A program made the translations under genes and the position numbers. This document shows positions 10,025 to 22,655 of a stretch of 64,000 bases of DNA, in pieces. Source of the DNA: Kudoa neothunni (taxonomy: Eukaryota; Cnidaria); NCBI GenBank assembly GCA_964304625.1, contig OZ199839.1, positions 8,432,001 through 8,496,000 of the forward strand. Direction: 5' to 3'. Under the pieces are notes generated by a model, which saw only the letters and a program-made list of their open reading frames with translations, ran no database searches and was not told the DNA's origin. Position 1 is the stretch's first letter, and each line of letters opens with the position of its first letter.

Positions 10025-13000
10025 ATGAGTTTTCTTTTCCGATATCTTTTCACGGAAAATGATCTCCACCCTAAGAACGAAGAGCCAGAAATAGACGCAG
10101 TTATAGCTTAAAGTTGCACAGGTTGAACGAAAAAATAATCTCCTATGTAGATCGAAAGATTGTGTGACCGTTTGTCAACAGTGACATTAAGTTCGGACAA
10201 GGTGGATGCGTTGACTCAATTGCGAAAACATACTCGCGTATTTATCACTGAAAAAAATAGAAGACAACTCTCCACATAAATTAAAAATAAATTCTTGAAT
10301 AGGATTCCAAGGTGGAAGTGGGAACCCGTGCAATGGACATTCTAACTACCACAATTCAAACTAATATGTAATTAAGAGTTGTGAGGTTGATGAAAATACA
10401 TCGATTTAGCTATGACGAGGATGTGGTGATGAAATCGATAGCAATCCTGTTTGAGGTGTTCAAACCGGAGATTTTGAATGAGGCTGTTCCTTCCGAATTG
10501 GGCGACCAACTCAATGATGGTCTATGGTTTCTTCCCCGCGAACGAGCCAACGTAGATGTAGGTTGTCAGTTTGGTGAGATTTTCTTGAAAAAATTAACCA
10601 ACATTCAAATTTTGACCGAACTTCTCGAGGTAATCCCACACAATATTAACATCAGCAATCAATGTATGCTCTGACTAGCTGTCCAACACACAAATTATTT
10701 ATTCTACACTACGTCTATTGATTGTGTTGGCTCGTTGTCACCTGGTGCGATTACAAGAACTCTTTCTAATGATTCCATTGAGTAACATTTTAATTTGAGA
10801 TCAAAAAATCAAAAATTATCCTCATCTTATTAAGATCGTTTAAAATTTTAAATAATTGTTATACTAATTTGATATTAGTTGGAACAATAATTTTTTGTGT
10901 AGTTCTCTCCAAAGTTTCAACACTGTTGTTACATCCCAATGAGATTGTGAGAAATGATGTAATTTCAGTTTGAATAAATTTTTATTTGAATGAACACTTC
11001 GGTTAGACTCTAATGCTTTTAAGTTATTTGTCAGTGAGAAACAATTCCATTCAAGTGATTGCAAATTATCTTAATAAATCACTTTAAAACCAATAGAAAA
11101 TACTCGCCTTTGAGGGAATATTTGACCGGCTTTTCAACATAATAGAAAAAGAAGGTTTCAGTAATGGAAGTAACAGCCGTCACACTGCTTAATCAAATGA
11201 TTCATTTAATTTGCTTTTATTAGCTATTGTTGTCCAGGATGCGCTACTTATAATTGAAAATATGTTGACCGAAAATGCGTCCAATCAAATCAATTTCAAA
11301 GAATCAAAGTAAATCATAATCAATCGAATAATTGTTATAGTGATTTTAGTTATATTCAAAAGTTTGTTCCTTTTTTCGAATTTACCACTTTAAAATATGA
11401 AAAAAGTATTTTGTTGGTTTTTATTGCGTATATGAGGTTGTAAAATTTGAAATTAAATCAGTTAATTTAGAATGCATTCGAAATTTATTTGATCTCCAAT
11501 TTATTTTTGATGTGCGCTTACGTGCTAATAAATCCATGTTAGTTTTGGTTTGAATTAACGAAAATTTTTTCATACATTTAATATGTAATAACATTATCTA
11601 TAATATCATAGCGTTTGCATTAAAGTTCTGTTGACCTCTAATGCTAATGGATTTGGGGTAGAAATCCACCCCAATGAAACGTTATTTATTGTGTAATTCG
11701 TTACTTATAATTTCAAACACTCTGAGATTACTTGTATTACTCCAAAATAATTTTATTTACATACTAAAATATAAGAACAATTTTTATCTATATATTGAAA
11801 TAAAATAATAATTTTTGTCTATCTTATTGGCGGAAATATACATTTTCGGTAATCATGGAATGTGTGGCACGAAAATTTAATATTTTTGCACATGCCCCAC
11901 AATCTCAATTTCACTCACCATCAACTTAGCACAATTTTTAAATATTGAGTGATGAGAAAACAACATCGAATGAAACTCATGGTAATCCAACCTTCATTAG
12001 GAAAGACGTCCGTCTATACGGGGATAATGAACCGAAAATAAATAATATAAATACAAAATTAATATTATTTGAGATTTAATCTAAAAGGGGATATACGATT
12101 CAAATCATTCTAATTCTCTTAGGGTTAAAAAACACTGTAAATATTATTATTAATTTTTATACAATTAACCATTGCTTTTTTTATTTTTTATGATATAATC
12201 GTCACTTAAAAATAAGCGATATCGAAAATCGCGGTATTGATTTCAAAGTACATCGTACTGCCAAACTATCTCATCATTATCCATGTCACACCAATACCAA
12301 TACAATACTCGGGATTTTCCGCTTCCAACTAGAGCATTTCATTAAACGTTCCAAAATTTCCCTGCCCCATTCAGATTACTTCACGCCCCACCGGTGAGGC
12401 GAAGGAAACACTGCCTTTTGAGATCTATTACCTAAAACGTGATTTAGCTGTAAAAATATCAAATTCCTATTTTTTTAAATTTTTACATAGCTAAAAATTT
12501 ATGTAATTACATAAAATTTAATTCAGTTATAGACTCAACTTTTTCCAAGCTAATAAATTCCTTGGTATGTAAATGAGATTATAATTTTATAGATGTATAA
12601 ACTTTTATTACTAAATTAACCTTAAATTGTACATTTTGGAACAATTATTGTTTTAAAAGTAATAAACAATTCCCAACTTATCGAAAACGATACGCCACAT
12701 TTGAATGAGTTCATTTGAGACCTCAAGTGAATATAGTTAATCTTTTTTTATTTTTTTGTTTATGAGAATTTTCAACAAATTAATGTAAATCGAAGCAAAA
12801 AATATTGCAAAATTTTACACCCCAATGTATATATATATATATATATATGTGGATGCATTGGATTAAGATCTATTTTGTTGAGATATGTGCTTATTCTTAT
12901 TTATATAGCTGAAAATGAGGAAATAGCTATGTGGCGAAACTCGCAAATCATGAATGTGACAATCGCATTAAGAGTAAACAGTTGAATCCGCTAAGTTTAT

Positions 13001-15411
13001 TTTATTATATTTCCTAAAAGATCGTCCAAATACTTGTTTCATTTAATAACAGTCAAAAATTACGTCAGAGTACCCAAAAAATCATCAGCCAATATGGTAA
13101 TTCATAATTAAATCGATAACTTTCTTCGCGTTTCAATCATACATAGGTTTGTATGGATTGATTACAAAAATCCTTATTATCAATGATATCCCGGATAAAG
13201 TTTTAATCGAAGTATTTTTTTGTGGGAATAGTTGTTATTTATGAACCTTCTATATTATAGTGTATCTATACGGTGGGCGATCTGATGAGAACATGCCCCG
13301 AAAATCAATCCAAACTATCCAACATAATACTTCAAACGGACACAAATAACGACACTAGAAATCTTCCAACTTTTTTCCTTCTCACTATGATCAATCCTAA
13401 AGTTACATTTCCGATTCGATCAGCTTGTCTTTATGCACTCATTGTAATTGATGATTTAATAGAAATGTTTCTATAAATTGTTAATTCAATCAGAATTACA
13501 TCTATAAAAATGATCGATTCTATCGTTGTGTTGCTGGCGAACAATCCTGCGATGGAACTACTAATAATGACGAAACGTTTGCTCACGACGAAGCTGCAAA
13601 TTGTAAAAAATTCATATTTTCCGGCATATTTGGTTCGGATCCTTTTGTTGTATGGTGTTCGAGTGTATTGCTCTCCAATCTTACTTACAAGCATCCCAAA
13701 TTTGTAGCTCACCTATTAAATTTACATTTCTCTAAAATAAGTAATCAAACGTGGTATGTGATATATTCAACACGTTTTTATTGTTAGCGGACAGAAAATA
13801 CGTCTCACTGAGTGATACCACTAAAACCGATGCCATTGACGATGATGGTGTCACCTTGATAAACTATTTGGTTGAACAACTTTTACAAGTCATTTTTCAG
13901 TTATTAAAATAATTCGGTAACTAAAAAATCTTTAGGATTCCCATATACAGATCAAAGTGGCTTCTCTCATCCTTCTCACCGGTTTAACGTACGAATGCGA
14001 CGAATGTCTCAATGGATTTTTTGCCAATCCAAATTCTATAACATTGGTTTGTTTATATTTAAATGAGGATTTTTCCATTAGTTTTATTTAGTTGGTTTCG
14101 GGCTTGAATAATGATGAATCTATTTTCTCTTCCAAAATACTTGAAGGAATGGTTCACATTTTTTATTCGTCTTGCTTGATTGCGTGTGATCGAATTGTGA
14201 AATTACCACCATCCAAAAACACTCCATCTCCAATTTATAGTTTGTAAGTGAAATTTTCTCATATTTGGTAGAATTATTTAAACTTTTAACAACTGTCATG
14301 GTTAGTGAACATCTTGTGAGTCTAATTAAATTGAAGACCGATCTTAAGCATTTCATTCGTAAAATCGATTCAGTCTCGAAAGATGCAGCCTTTCTGTTGG
14401 CTTCTAAATCTCCTCGAGTAGATTTATATTGCCATCTTACTATTCGCTCTAATATTTGTGTATCTAAATAGATTATTAACGCCTACCATTCTGATAATAT
14501 ATTATTCGATTATCGATACACCAAATTGGTTTACAAAATTGAACGTAGTTTGTTCTCCTTTTTTAGTTAATAACATTAACTGCGTTCTTCACAGATAAAA
14601 TAACCGATTTGTTGCTGCCAAAAGTTAATAACCAACAACAACAGCTGCAACTTTTAGAATATCAACAAAGAATCGAAACTCTTACCGAAGAAAACAACTC
14701 TCTTCGACAACAACTTCAATCCACTGTAATATGAAGAGAATTTGCCCATATTATCGCAAATTTTTGTAAATATATTTGTAGTTTACCCTTTCACAACCCA
14801 GCCTCACACCACCCAACAGTCCTGTTCCTAATGAGGCGACTGCAGTAACTTATGTTGAACCAACTCCAGTCGAATCTTCAAACAACTCTCGTAACATCTA
14901 CAACACATACCCACCAATAAATCCTCAACAACCGATGTTTTCTAACAATTATTATGATAATCCAGAGTTTAAAGAAGTCAAACTCGATTCTCCCACCCAA
15001 AATCCCTCTCCCTATAACTACTACACTAACAGTCCCACTTCACCTCCTCAAATTTACACTCCTTATGGATATCCCACCGATGTACAAGCTACAAGCATAA
15101 ACTCTAATCCACTCCCTCACAGTTCCTCCTATCCCACTACGTCTGAATATTCTTCGCAATTTATTCGACCGAAAGATCACATGTCTCATTTAATGCCTGG
15201 CAAAGGAGTGCCCAGAGGAAGTTCCGCCACTGCTAGTTTTCCCTCAACTAACAATAACCCAAACTACAACTATCCAACTGTTTATCCATCCAATTATCGT
15301 AATTTGATAACGAATTATCACTATTATATTAATTTACTAGCTGCTACTACAAATCAGAACAATAGTCAAACAAGCAACAACTATTATTATTACAATCCAA
15401 ATCAAGGTTAA
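10025..15411 (+). CDS. USO1: General vesicular transport factor p115/USO1 homologue, with an atypical tail
   Basis: A 21-exon model reads in frame for 914 aa. Exons: 10025-10099, 10151-10237, 10313-10368, 10410-10629, 10679-10781, 10903-10958, 11007-11054, 11097-11154, 11224-11308, 11350-11405, 12909-12973, 13021-13096, 13147-13211, 13261-13443, 13494-13740, 13788-13888, 13936-14046, 14092-14243, 14306-14417, 14567-14725, 14782-15411. Landmarks of the p115 armadillo head occur in order: ERLCDRL, GCQFGEIFLKK, NNSIQ/KILAFEGIFDRL, YIQKFVPFFE, FPIRSACLYA, SGIFGSDPFVVWCSS. p115 tethers COPI/COPII vesicles to the Golgi. After the head there is only one short coiled coil (about residues 660-705), then about 209 residues rich in Pro, Asn, Tyr and Ser. 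Vertebrate p115 instead has some 300 residues of coiled coil and an acidic end. Exon 11 follows a 1.5-kb intron. Confidence 0.9.
11955..12020 (-). repeat. Dispersed repeat shared with 46196-46262 (opposite orientation)
   Basis: GAATGAAACTCATGGTAATC then CAACCTTCATTAGGAAAGAC matches the reverse complement of 46200-46255 with few differences. The partner lies inside the hAT-like element 45846-46946, so this may be a fragment of the same family. Confidence 0.6.
12828..12848. repeat. (TA)n microsatellite
   Basis: About ten uninterrupted TA units inside USO1 intron 10. Confidence 0.95.
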
Positions 15412-15875
15412 ATTTTATATAGCTTCTGGAGAGGAGTTGAGCTCTTTATAACTCACCCCTATTTATTATTACACCCAACCAACACTATAATCAAACTTTT
15501 ATAATTTTTAATGGTTGCTGTTTTTGTTAAATGTTAGCACTTTTCTTTCTATGCGAGTCCATATCGAGTTGATCCATTTCTTCTAGCATCAACCTTAAGG
15601 AATAATCATTTCCAACTAGGTAATTCATATAGAGGTCTTCCATGCTTTTTTCATGGTCCTATTTTCAGTTACACTTACATATAATAAAGTAAAACCAGCA
15701 TATCACACACGTTGTCCCATCTAGAACTAGCTTTGTATTTATTGATTGGAGTTGTCGTTTTATTGTCGTGTCTGTTGATAGTAGAAGTTCTGTTTGTTTG
15801 ACCCGAATGTGAGCCCAATTCGAAAAAATCATTAATGGAAATATCCTCTCCTAATCAATTAATTTATATGAGTTT

Positions 15876-16436
15876 TTATTTTTGTTGTTTAGTACTTTCT
15901 GTTCCATAATTCATACGTCGAGGTTCATCGGGGTTTAAAAAACTTTTTGAATCATCCAACGGTGGGGAATATTGAGGAATAAAACTGAATACCTCGTCAG
16001 TAATGTTGATAGGGCGTGTTTTCCTACGCTGGTCTATTGTACTCGTCGATGGCTCCCCTAAGCATGACTCGATGCACGATTCACACTCTTGCTTTAACTT
16101 GGACATTTCTAATTGAAGACTTGTCAGTTCCAAGGATAGATTTCCACGAGTAGCTCTTGCAAACTCTAGGTTTTCTCTAGATGTCAAAGAGTTAGTTTAA
16201 TCTTTATGTATTTCCAAACTAACAAAAATAATTGGTTACATTTTTTTCATCACCTCACAAACTCGTTTATAGATTGTATAAAACGAGTTTTTATAGAATT
16301 CTTCCCTAAGTTGAAATTGGATTAGCTTTTTGGCTTGTTTGTCCTGCCGTTCTTTCTCCACAAAGTTGGTCAATAGTACTTTTCTCACAACATTATGTTT
16401 TTTGGCCATAACTAAACTTAGCGTCCTGCTTGTCAT
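15876..16436 (-). CDS. Small coiled-coil protein of unknown function
   Basis: Two exons, 16436-16240 and 16176-15876, joined by a 63-bp GT-AG intron in frame, give about 165 aa. The start is the ATG at 16434-16436; the frame is open further upstream but lacks an ATG there, so another 5' exon is possible. The N-terminal half is Lys/Gln/Glu-rich and predicted helical (VEKERQDKQAKKLIQFQL). The second exon has a clear heptad-like segment (LTSLQLEMSKLKQECESC) and ends in a Pro/Ser-rich, probably disordered tail. No family recognised. It converges on USO1, whose stop lies 465 bp away. Confidence 0.6.
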
Positions 16437-16475
16437 CTTGCCGCCGTATAATACAGCTCCATATTCCACATACAA

Positions 16476-19400
16476 GATTAGTTATCATGGTGCTGATATT
16501 TTTATTTGTGATGTTTCTAATGGTATTGATGAAGTTCATTGTTAGCCTTAAAATATTCTTAAGAGCGCATTATTTAAATTTTAATATTTTTATTATTTTT
16601 GTATTGAAATCCCTTTAAATAATATAAAAATTTTGTTAGTTCATTAATTGTGTATTATTATATAAAATTAATAATTGTTACCATGGGTAAAATGCATTTA
16701 TAGAAGTAACTATAATTAATATTAATTAAAGTTATTACGACAAAGAGTAATTTATAGTATCCAGCGACTTTTTCACTTAGAAAAGTGACAATGTTAAATA
16801 ATAGGATTCAGTTTTGATGGTAAAAATTTAATAATCTAGTTACCGGATTTTTCGTCCAAAACCGAATTGCGCGATACAGTAGTTCTTTTTACAAAGAAAA
16901 CATTCGAAATAATTAACAGAGCAAAACTATTCTGACATCATGTCATGTGATATAGGTTGTGCTAAGAAATTAAAAATAAACATATATTAAAAAATAAAAG
17001 ATATAAGAGTGAGTATTTTCTAATTGATTTAGCGCATGTTTATAGGAAAATCAGGTTTTGAACCTCACGAGATCCGGTAGAATTGACTCTAACTATATCC
17101 TGCTTCTAATACTTATTTCAATTTAATAAATAATTATTTATCTCGGAAAAAATTCAACTAAATATGGTCAAATGGAAGCTACTGGGAATTAAAATAAGTT
17201 CACGCATGCGTACAAGGAATGAATTTATGTTTTTGACTTGGCGGCAATGTTAAAATACGTCGCGCCGGTAAAACACCATTTTTCTTATGTTTCTTCTCTT
17301 TAAGATTGTTTATAATAAAATAAAATAATTTTGAATATTCATCGTGATAAAATTACATCTAATTTTTCACATAACCTCAGCTCGACAACAACCGTTGCAT
17401 ATTTAATCCATTTTTGCATTTGTCGAATATTCAATTACCTATGTACCCTAAGTATATTGTCGTCTTTTATTACACATAATTGTTGTAAATAATACTTCTA
17501 CAATTAGCATACCGTAAAGAATACGCTGAAAGTGTTAGAATAAATTTCTCTCTTATAATTCACTATTGCCTTATTTATTTTGCTATAAAAATGATTTGTG
17601 TAATTTCAACGCGTTATTTATATGTAGATAGGAAGACTTTAGTTCCTAAATTTTTATAGTAAGTTTTTATATTGAAATAAAAGAATTAGACTATTATTTT
17701 TCTATGAAATCAGGACGCCATTTTTTTAAAACGGTATTATTGATAATTTTCAAACTCCATTTACATTTGTAATTATTGTACAACAAAATTTAATTTAAAT
17801 ATTAATTTTTTTAATATTATGACATATTCAGAGATCACCAGTGTACATAATCTATAAATATCCACAATGATAATAATTATATATTTTAGTAAACGACACT
17901 TTTATATTTATTTTATTTTTTAAATTTAAAAATATTTTTTCCTTAAAACCCAGTTACGTGTTATTTTATAATGCTTTCGCCATATTTATGAAAAACTTTA
18001 ACTTTTAAATTTATTTGAACTAATAGTAATGTATTAACCTCAGGGACGAACAAATGAGGGAAGTATTATGGTTAGTTTATTAATAGTAATGCATAATATA
18101 TTTTGTAATTCGTTATAATATAATTAAGCATTGTGGAAAAAAATATCTTCTTAAAAACGTAATCTCAAAGAAATAGATTTACTCGTTGAATTATATGGAT
18201 ATCTTCATTCGGTCGACATTCTGATAATTATTTTAGCATTAAATATTCAACAAACTAACAGATGAAATGACAAATTTTTTAAGCTTCTTCACATGTATTT
18301 ATTGATGATAACAAAGGAGAGTAATTACATAAATATGAAAATACTATTGCACATATAATAAACAGAGACATGTATCTTTAACAAAAGAATATTTGTTTTC
18401 TTTAAACATATTATTCAGTAATGCATTTTTAGAACCCACGTTCGACCGAATCTATTCTTGTTGAAGATACTGAACTGAATTTTTAGTCAAAACTCCTCTT
18501 CTTATACGAAAATTTTTGTTTTTAGTCATCCCCAACATGCTTCTATTGTATTGATGTAATGTGGGCCCCTTTCTGGCATATTCCATGGAATGATTGATTG
18601 CACTATGTCTGTAACTCATTGATTCCGAATTATTTTAGGCTGCCCATTCGTCATCGTAGATAGAAGATTCGGGAATTACATCTGTTTGGATTATAGTAAC
18701 TAAAGTCTCCCTATCCCGTCGTTTGGCGGAAAAGGTAAGAGATCCTTGGAAGAAACTCGCTATTTTTTGCTACTCAGCAGAGTGCTAGTCCAAATATCCA
18801 AGGTCCATCAACACGGCTCCTGTATCGTCGTCTCAGATTTGCATCTATATCCAGTAAAACTATATACATAAAGCATGATCTATTACGGGAATTTTCAGAT
18901 GATCCATCATCAAAAAGACAAATATTCGCTCTCACTAATATTCTCCGTAGTTTCGTTATTAAGGTCTTTATTTAAATTCAAATTATAATTACTTGACTAA
19001 ATTGATTCTTTTTTTGATACTACTGTCAATTTATCTCCTGCTTAATGATACCATCTGTTATTTTTTCTCTTGCTGTGTAGGAGACTTTTAAAATATCCAT
19101 AACGTATTCATCCCCCCGAAATAATTTTTATTTCTCACAAATGTTATCAAATAATGGAAAATATCTCATTTGGATTTAAAAAAGCCATAACGTGATAGGA
19201 AAATTAGTTTTTAGACAATTATTGCAAAACTGGGTGTGCAATCATCATCTACTAAACATTGAACGAATGATTCTTGCACATTGGAAGTTTTGATCGGCGT
19301 TCACCACCTTTTTAATGATTGAACAAATGCTATCTTGATTTTGTCTTTAAATTCACCCGATCGGTGATTTATGAACATCCATACACTCGGCAATTTATTC

Positions 19401-20400
19401 ACTTGTATATTTCAGAGGCATTTCATGAGAAATCAAACAAACAATAATTACTTCTGCGAACAGAATAACTCTATTTCGAAATCTTACGTGAAATGTCACA
19501 TATTTCCGTTTATTTATGTTAATTCAACTTTGATTTGGTAAGAGAGTGTTTTGATTAGACGTATTGCCGAACGCATCTAAAAAATTGCTCTTTGATATAA
19601 AAATAATGTATTTTTATTTATAAAAAATTTACAAAAAATGTTATATCTTTTTAAAAGATTGGTCACATTATGATTTTGAAATAATGTAAGAATTTTGATT
19701 CTTATATTTTACTTCCGCCAGTACATCTCTGACGACTCTATCAAAATTACCCGCAAGATCGCACTATAACTACATGTGAAATTACGTATTGTAATGCAAT
19801 GTCATTGTGAAAAGGTCGGTTAAAATGAAGAATAGTGGCCGCATGTACCTATTAAAGATTATAATTAGTTCATACATTAATCCTACATATTTTAAATTAA
19901 ATTAATGTGATATTTGTTGAACATTTAATGATAGGAACGAGTGAATGTCATCCAACAAATTATTTTTTAAAATTAAATTTATTCAATCGCTATAATTAAT
20001 CAGTTAATGCTGATAAAAAATATGGAAAAACCTATTCTTACAGATATGGAATTAATAATAGGCAATCGCTAATGATGAAATATGACAATCTAAAAAGAAT
20101 CGTAGTTGTCACACTCAAAGTTTGGGATAAATAACGCATCCTTTACTCGATCAATTAAATGGTATGTATAGCTTGTGAAAATAATTACAAGGGGCTAACA
20201 GTTATTTATGAAAGATTACAGAACTATTATTGACAACAAATACAACGCCGAAAATAACTTGCTAATAATGAAACAATGATAAATACAAAAAATTAAAATA
20301 ACCAACAGGTTCTTTTTCTATCGTGGTCATTAATTTGGATTACGTCCATTATTCTACATTTTAACCAAATATTGTAACAAAAAAAACTATTTTGTAATTA
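16476..20400. other. Long gene-poor AT-rich region
   Basis: Nearly 4 kb with no supported gene apart from a Merlin relic at 18540-18760. An isolated CACGCATGCGTAC palindrome occurs near 17202. Remaining sequence is A/T homopolymer-rich. Confidence 0.6.
18540..18760 (-). pseudogene. Decayed Merlin/ISXO2-like transposase fragment
   Basis: On the minus strand, RRDRETLVTIIQTDVIPESS, then IYDDEW, then YRHSAINHSMEY align with the middle of the DDE core of the two better copies (TAETLIEIIKTHVKP, ITDCF, LTVNRSIEYVD). The second catalytic Asp is kept. It contains a stop after DDEWAA and has no recognisable ends. It comes from a different Merlin lineage than copies 1 and 2. Confidence 0.6.
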
Positions 20401-20578
20401 ACGCGAGATATGAAAAAATTTGAATACAATGGGTGACCATTCGTTCGTAATCCCATTAGGGCTAAGAAAAAATTACGATCCCGCCTGTTGTACATGTGGT
20501 TCGTAATTTCTAAGATAGCGAGCGTGGTACTAAGAAGGATACAATGCTATAAATCAACTATAAAGATAACTTATTTAG

Positions 20579-21022
20579 GATAAATTTCTCAGCTATAGTA
20601 ATATTTTTAAGTTTTCTGACAATTACATTGTATACTTCTCGTTCGATATCCGTTTGATATTTATTATTATTTTAACTATGATATTTCAAGTAATGTCTTA
20701 CATTAGACAAATGAGACAGGGCGATTTTGAATGGAATAATTCTTCGTCGTATGCCATCATATTTATGAAATTTGTTGTCTATGTTACAGTTACCATCACT
20801 TATAACATCATTAATATTGGCGTAATTTTCAATATTGTTTCCGCTCCACGCCTTCGTTGGTTTTGGAAAAACATTATTATTTTATATTTCTCTTTTATAG
20901 TCATAACTCAATTTTTATTTCTGTCCCCCATTTCACCACCAATCGAAAACAAAAATCTCGACGCACCTGAAAAGTTACGAACCACACGTCGCTACAAAAT
21001 AATCCAGAAAAAACCTAATTAA
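20579..21022 (+). CDS. Multi-spanning membrane protein, C-terminal exon, family unknown
   Basis: A TTTAG acceptor at 20573-20578 opens a frame to the TAA at 21020-21022 (147 codons), with no ATG before 20687, so an upstream exon is likely. Three long hydrophobic segments are visible, around IFIIILTMIF, VVYVTVTITYNIINIGVIF and IIILYFSFIVITQFLFL, separated by short charged loops. The tail is basic and ends KKPN, which fits a dilysine ER-retrieval signal. A possible first exon starts with ATG at 20429 (MGDHSFVIPLGLRKNYDP), but no donor joins it in phase. ER membrane location is inference. Confidence 0.5.
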   Translation, partial: DKFLSYSNIFKFSDNYIVYFSFDIRLIFIIILTMIFQVMSYIRQMRQGDFEWNNSSSYAIIFMKFVVYVTVTITYNIINIGVIFNIVSAPRLRWFWKNIIILYFSFIVITQFLFLSPISPPIENKNLDAPEKLRTTRRYKIIQKKPN

Positions 21023-21289
21023 TTAATTAAAAATATTTCATTCATATTCTTAATGGTCAAACAAATGTTTTTAAATGATTCGAGAAATAAATAACTCATT
21101 ATAATCTTATGTGTACTTTAATTTTGTAATATTTCCTCAAATTACCAACCACACGTCTCCCACTGTGCTACTGTCGAGATGATGAGATCAATTCGAGAAT
21201 CTCAAGATTAAATGCAAATGTGCTTAGATTAATTGCAAAAGTGCCGAGTATAAATGAAAATCCTTATAATATAAAAGTATATAATATTA

Positions 21290-22655
21290 TTAGGTGGTTT
21301 TCAAAGGATTTTCGCAAATATTTGTGCAGTCTGTGTCATCTTTAAAATTATTCAGGTTCATGTCTTTTCCGTTAAAAGTAAACTGTGTGCACTTTTTGGC
21401 ATTAGTTGAAGTATGGTCATAAAAATATCTACTAATCTTGTATACATCAGTTCCACTTGATTCCCCAGCTTTCGGCAGTTTACAAGCTTCCACTGCAGTT
21501 AATTGACCAATATGAGCAGCTTGATTTATATTAAATATTATTATCAATATATTTAATACTTGCAGGACAGAAACTTGCACACAACTCAACAGAGCTAAAT
21601 ATGTTCAAAGCACCATCGTCAATCTGGACCCCCTCAGCTGGTGATGTTGACATGAAGGGCAAACATAATGCTTGGGTTTTATTGAAATAGTAGTATATGG
21701 AATAAGTGTTTCCGCTTTGTTGTGGCAATGCAAATTGATGTGGGCCCTCAGCATTGCACGCTGCAACTTTTTTTTCTATTTTAGATAAATAAATTATTTA
21801 TTATTTTGAAATATATACTTATGCATGTCTTCACACAGTTTGGTAAATCAGTGAAAAATCCTCTCGTAGCAAGCTTTCCAATTGCAGCATAAACGCATCT
21901 GTTTCCTTCTTTGTGAGGAACAATCCCCATTAAGGGTGCGTCAGTTTTTACTTCGGGTACAAATTTGCAATCGAATTCATTTGGTGTTGCTGTCATGGTG
22001 TTAGCTTCCGCTGATTGGTCCATTCGGCCGTTTTTGTTATCTGTTAGCATAAATATAAATTAATTATAATATTATTTTTCAACATTCTCTGTAGTAATAA
22101 GAGAATTACTTTGACAAGCTTGTTTGCATTCCTCTCTGATTTAAAGTTGTTTGCGTTTCCACCACATCCGTTGTATTTAAAGCTGTGACAGAAGCCGTCT
22201 TTCCTTCAAAAGAATCCTTTTTAAAGTACCATCTTGTTAACATTCTAGTGCCGGTTAGTTCACAACCTCCATCTGCTTTTGGTAACGCACAAGCATCCGC
22301 TTGTTCTTCAGGTTTGAATTTTACTATTTCAGTATTAAACGCTAAAATAAATTTAACTCGATATACGATGCTCGTTGCAAGCAGATCTTGAAAACAAAGT
22401 TGTTGAAATTTCCAAGTGAACCAAGATAAGTAAAAGGTTTGCAAGTTGCGTCAGCTTTGTCAATATACCATCTCTCGACCTTAGCATTTGCTATTGCGGT
22501 TGCATCCGTCAACCAAGCTGGTGCTTGGCCAGCATCTTTGTCATATGAAGGCAAAGCTCTCTCTTTACAAAATAGATAAATATAAATAATTAATCAAATT
22601 AGTAACCAGCAGTAACAATCGCCCACAAAATGGAAAATAATGAAAGCACCAACAT
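21290..22655 (-). CDS. Secreted protein with five Kunitz-like domains, most lacking the second disulphide
   Basis: Minus strand, six exons: signal peptide 22655-22607 (MLVLSLFSILWAIVTA), then one Kunitz-like domain per exon at 22562 to about 22395, 22341-22110, 22040-21819, 21766-21560 and 21519-21290. Introns are phase 1 where they could be resolved. The fold markers (RYFYD..., CTQF, NNF, C-x3-C) are clear. Domain 2 has all six Cys, with Glu just after Cys2, but its exon carries two reading-frame breaks. Domains 3, 4 and 5 keep Cys 1, 3, 5 and 6 and lose exactly Cys 2 and 4, the pair bracing the protease-binding loop. Domain 1 is poorer still and its 3' splice junction is unresolved. Classical Kunitz proteins inhibit serine proteases; most of these domains probably do not. 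Confidence 0.82.

Larger units (their letters stand above)
11406..12908 (+). other. Large USO1 intron 10
   Basis: This 1.5-kb interval lies between well-supported exons 10 and 11. It holds a GGGGT/CCACCCC hairpin (about 11655-11675), a repeat shared in inverted orientation with 46196-46262 (about 11955-12020) and a (TA)n run at 12828-12848. No coding signal was seen. Confidence 0.7.

Noticed and set aside
22110-22341. Programmed frameshifting in the Kunitz exon
   Set aside because: Two unrelated break sites without slippery sequences; decay or sequence error is simpler.
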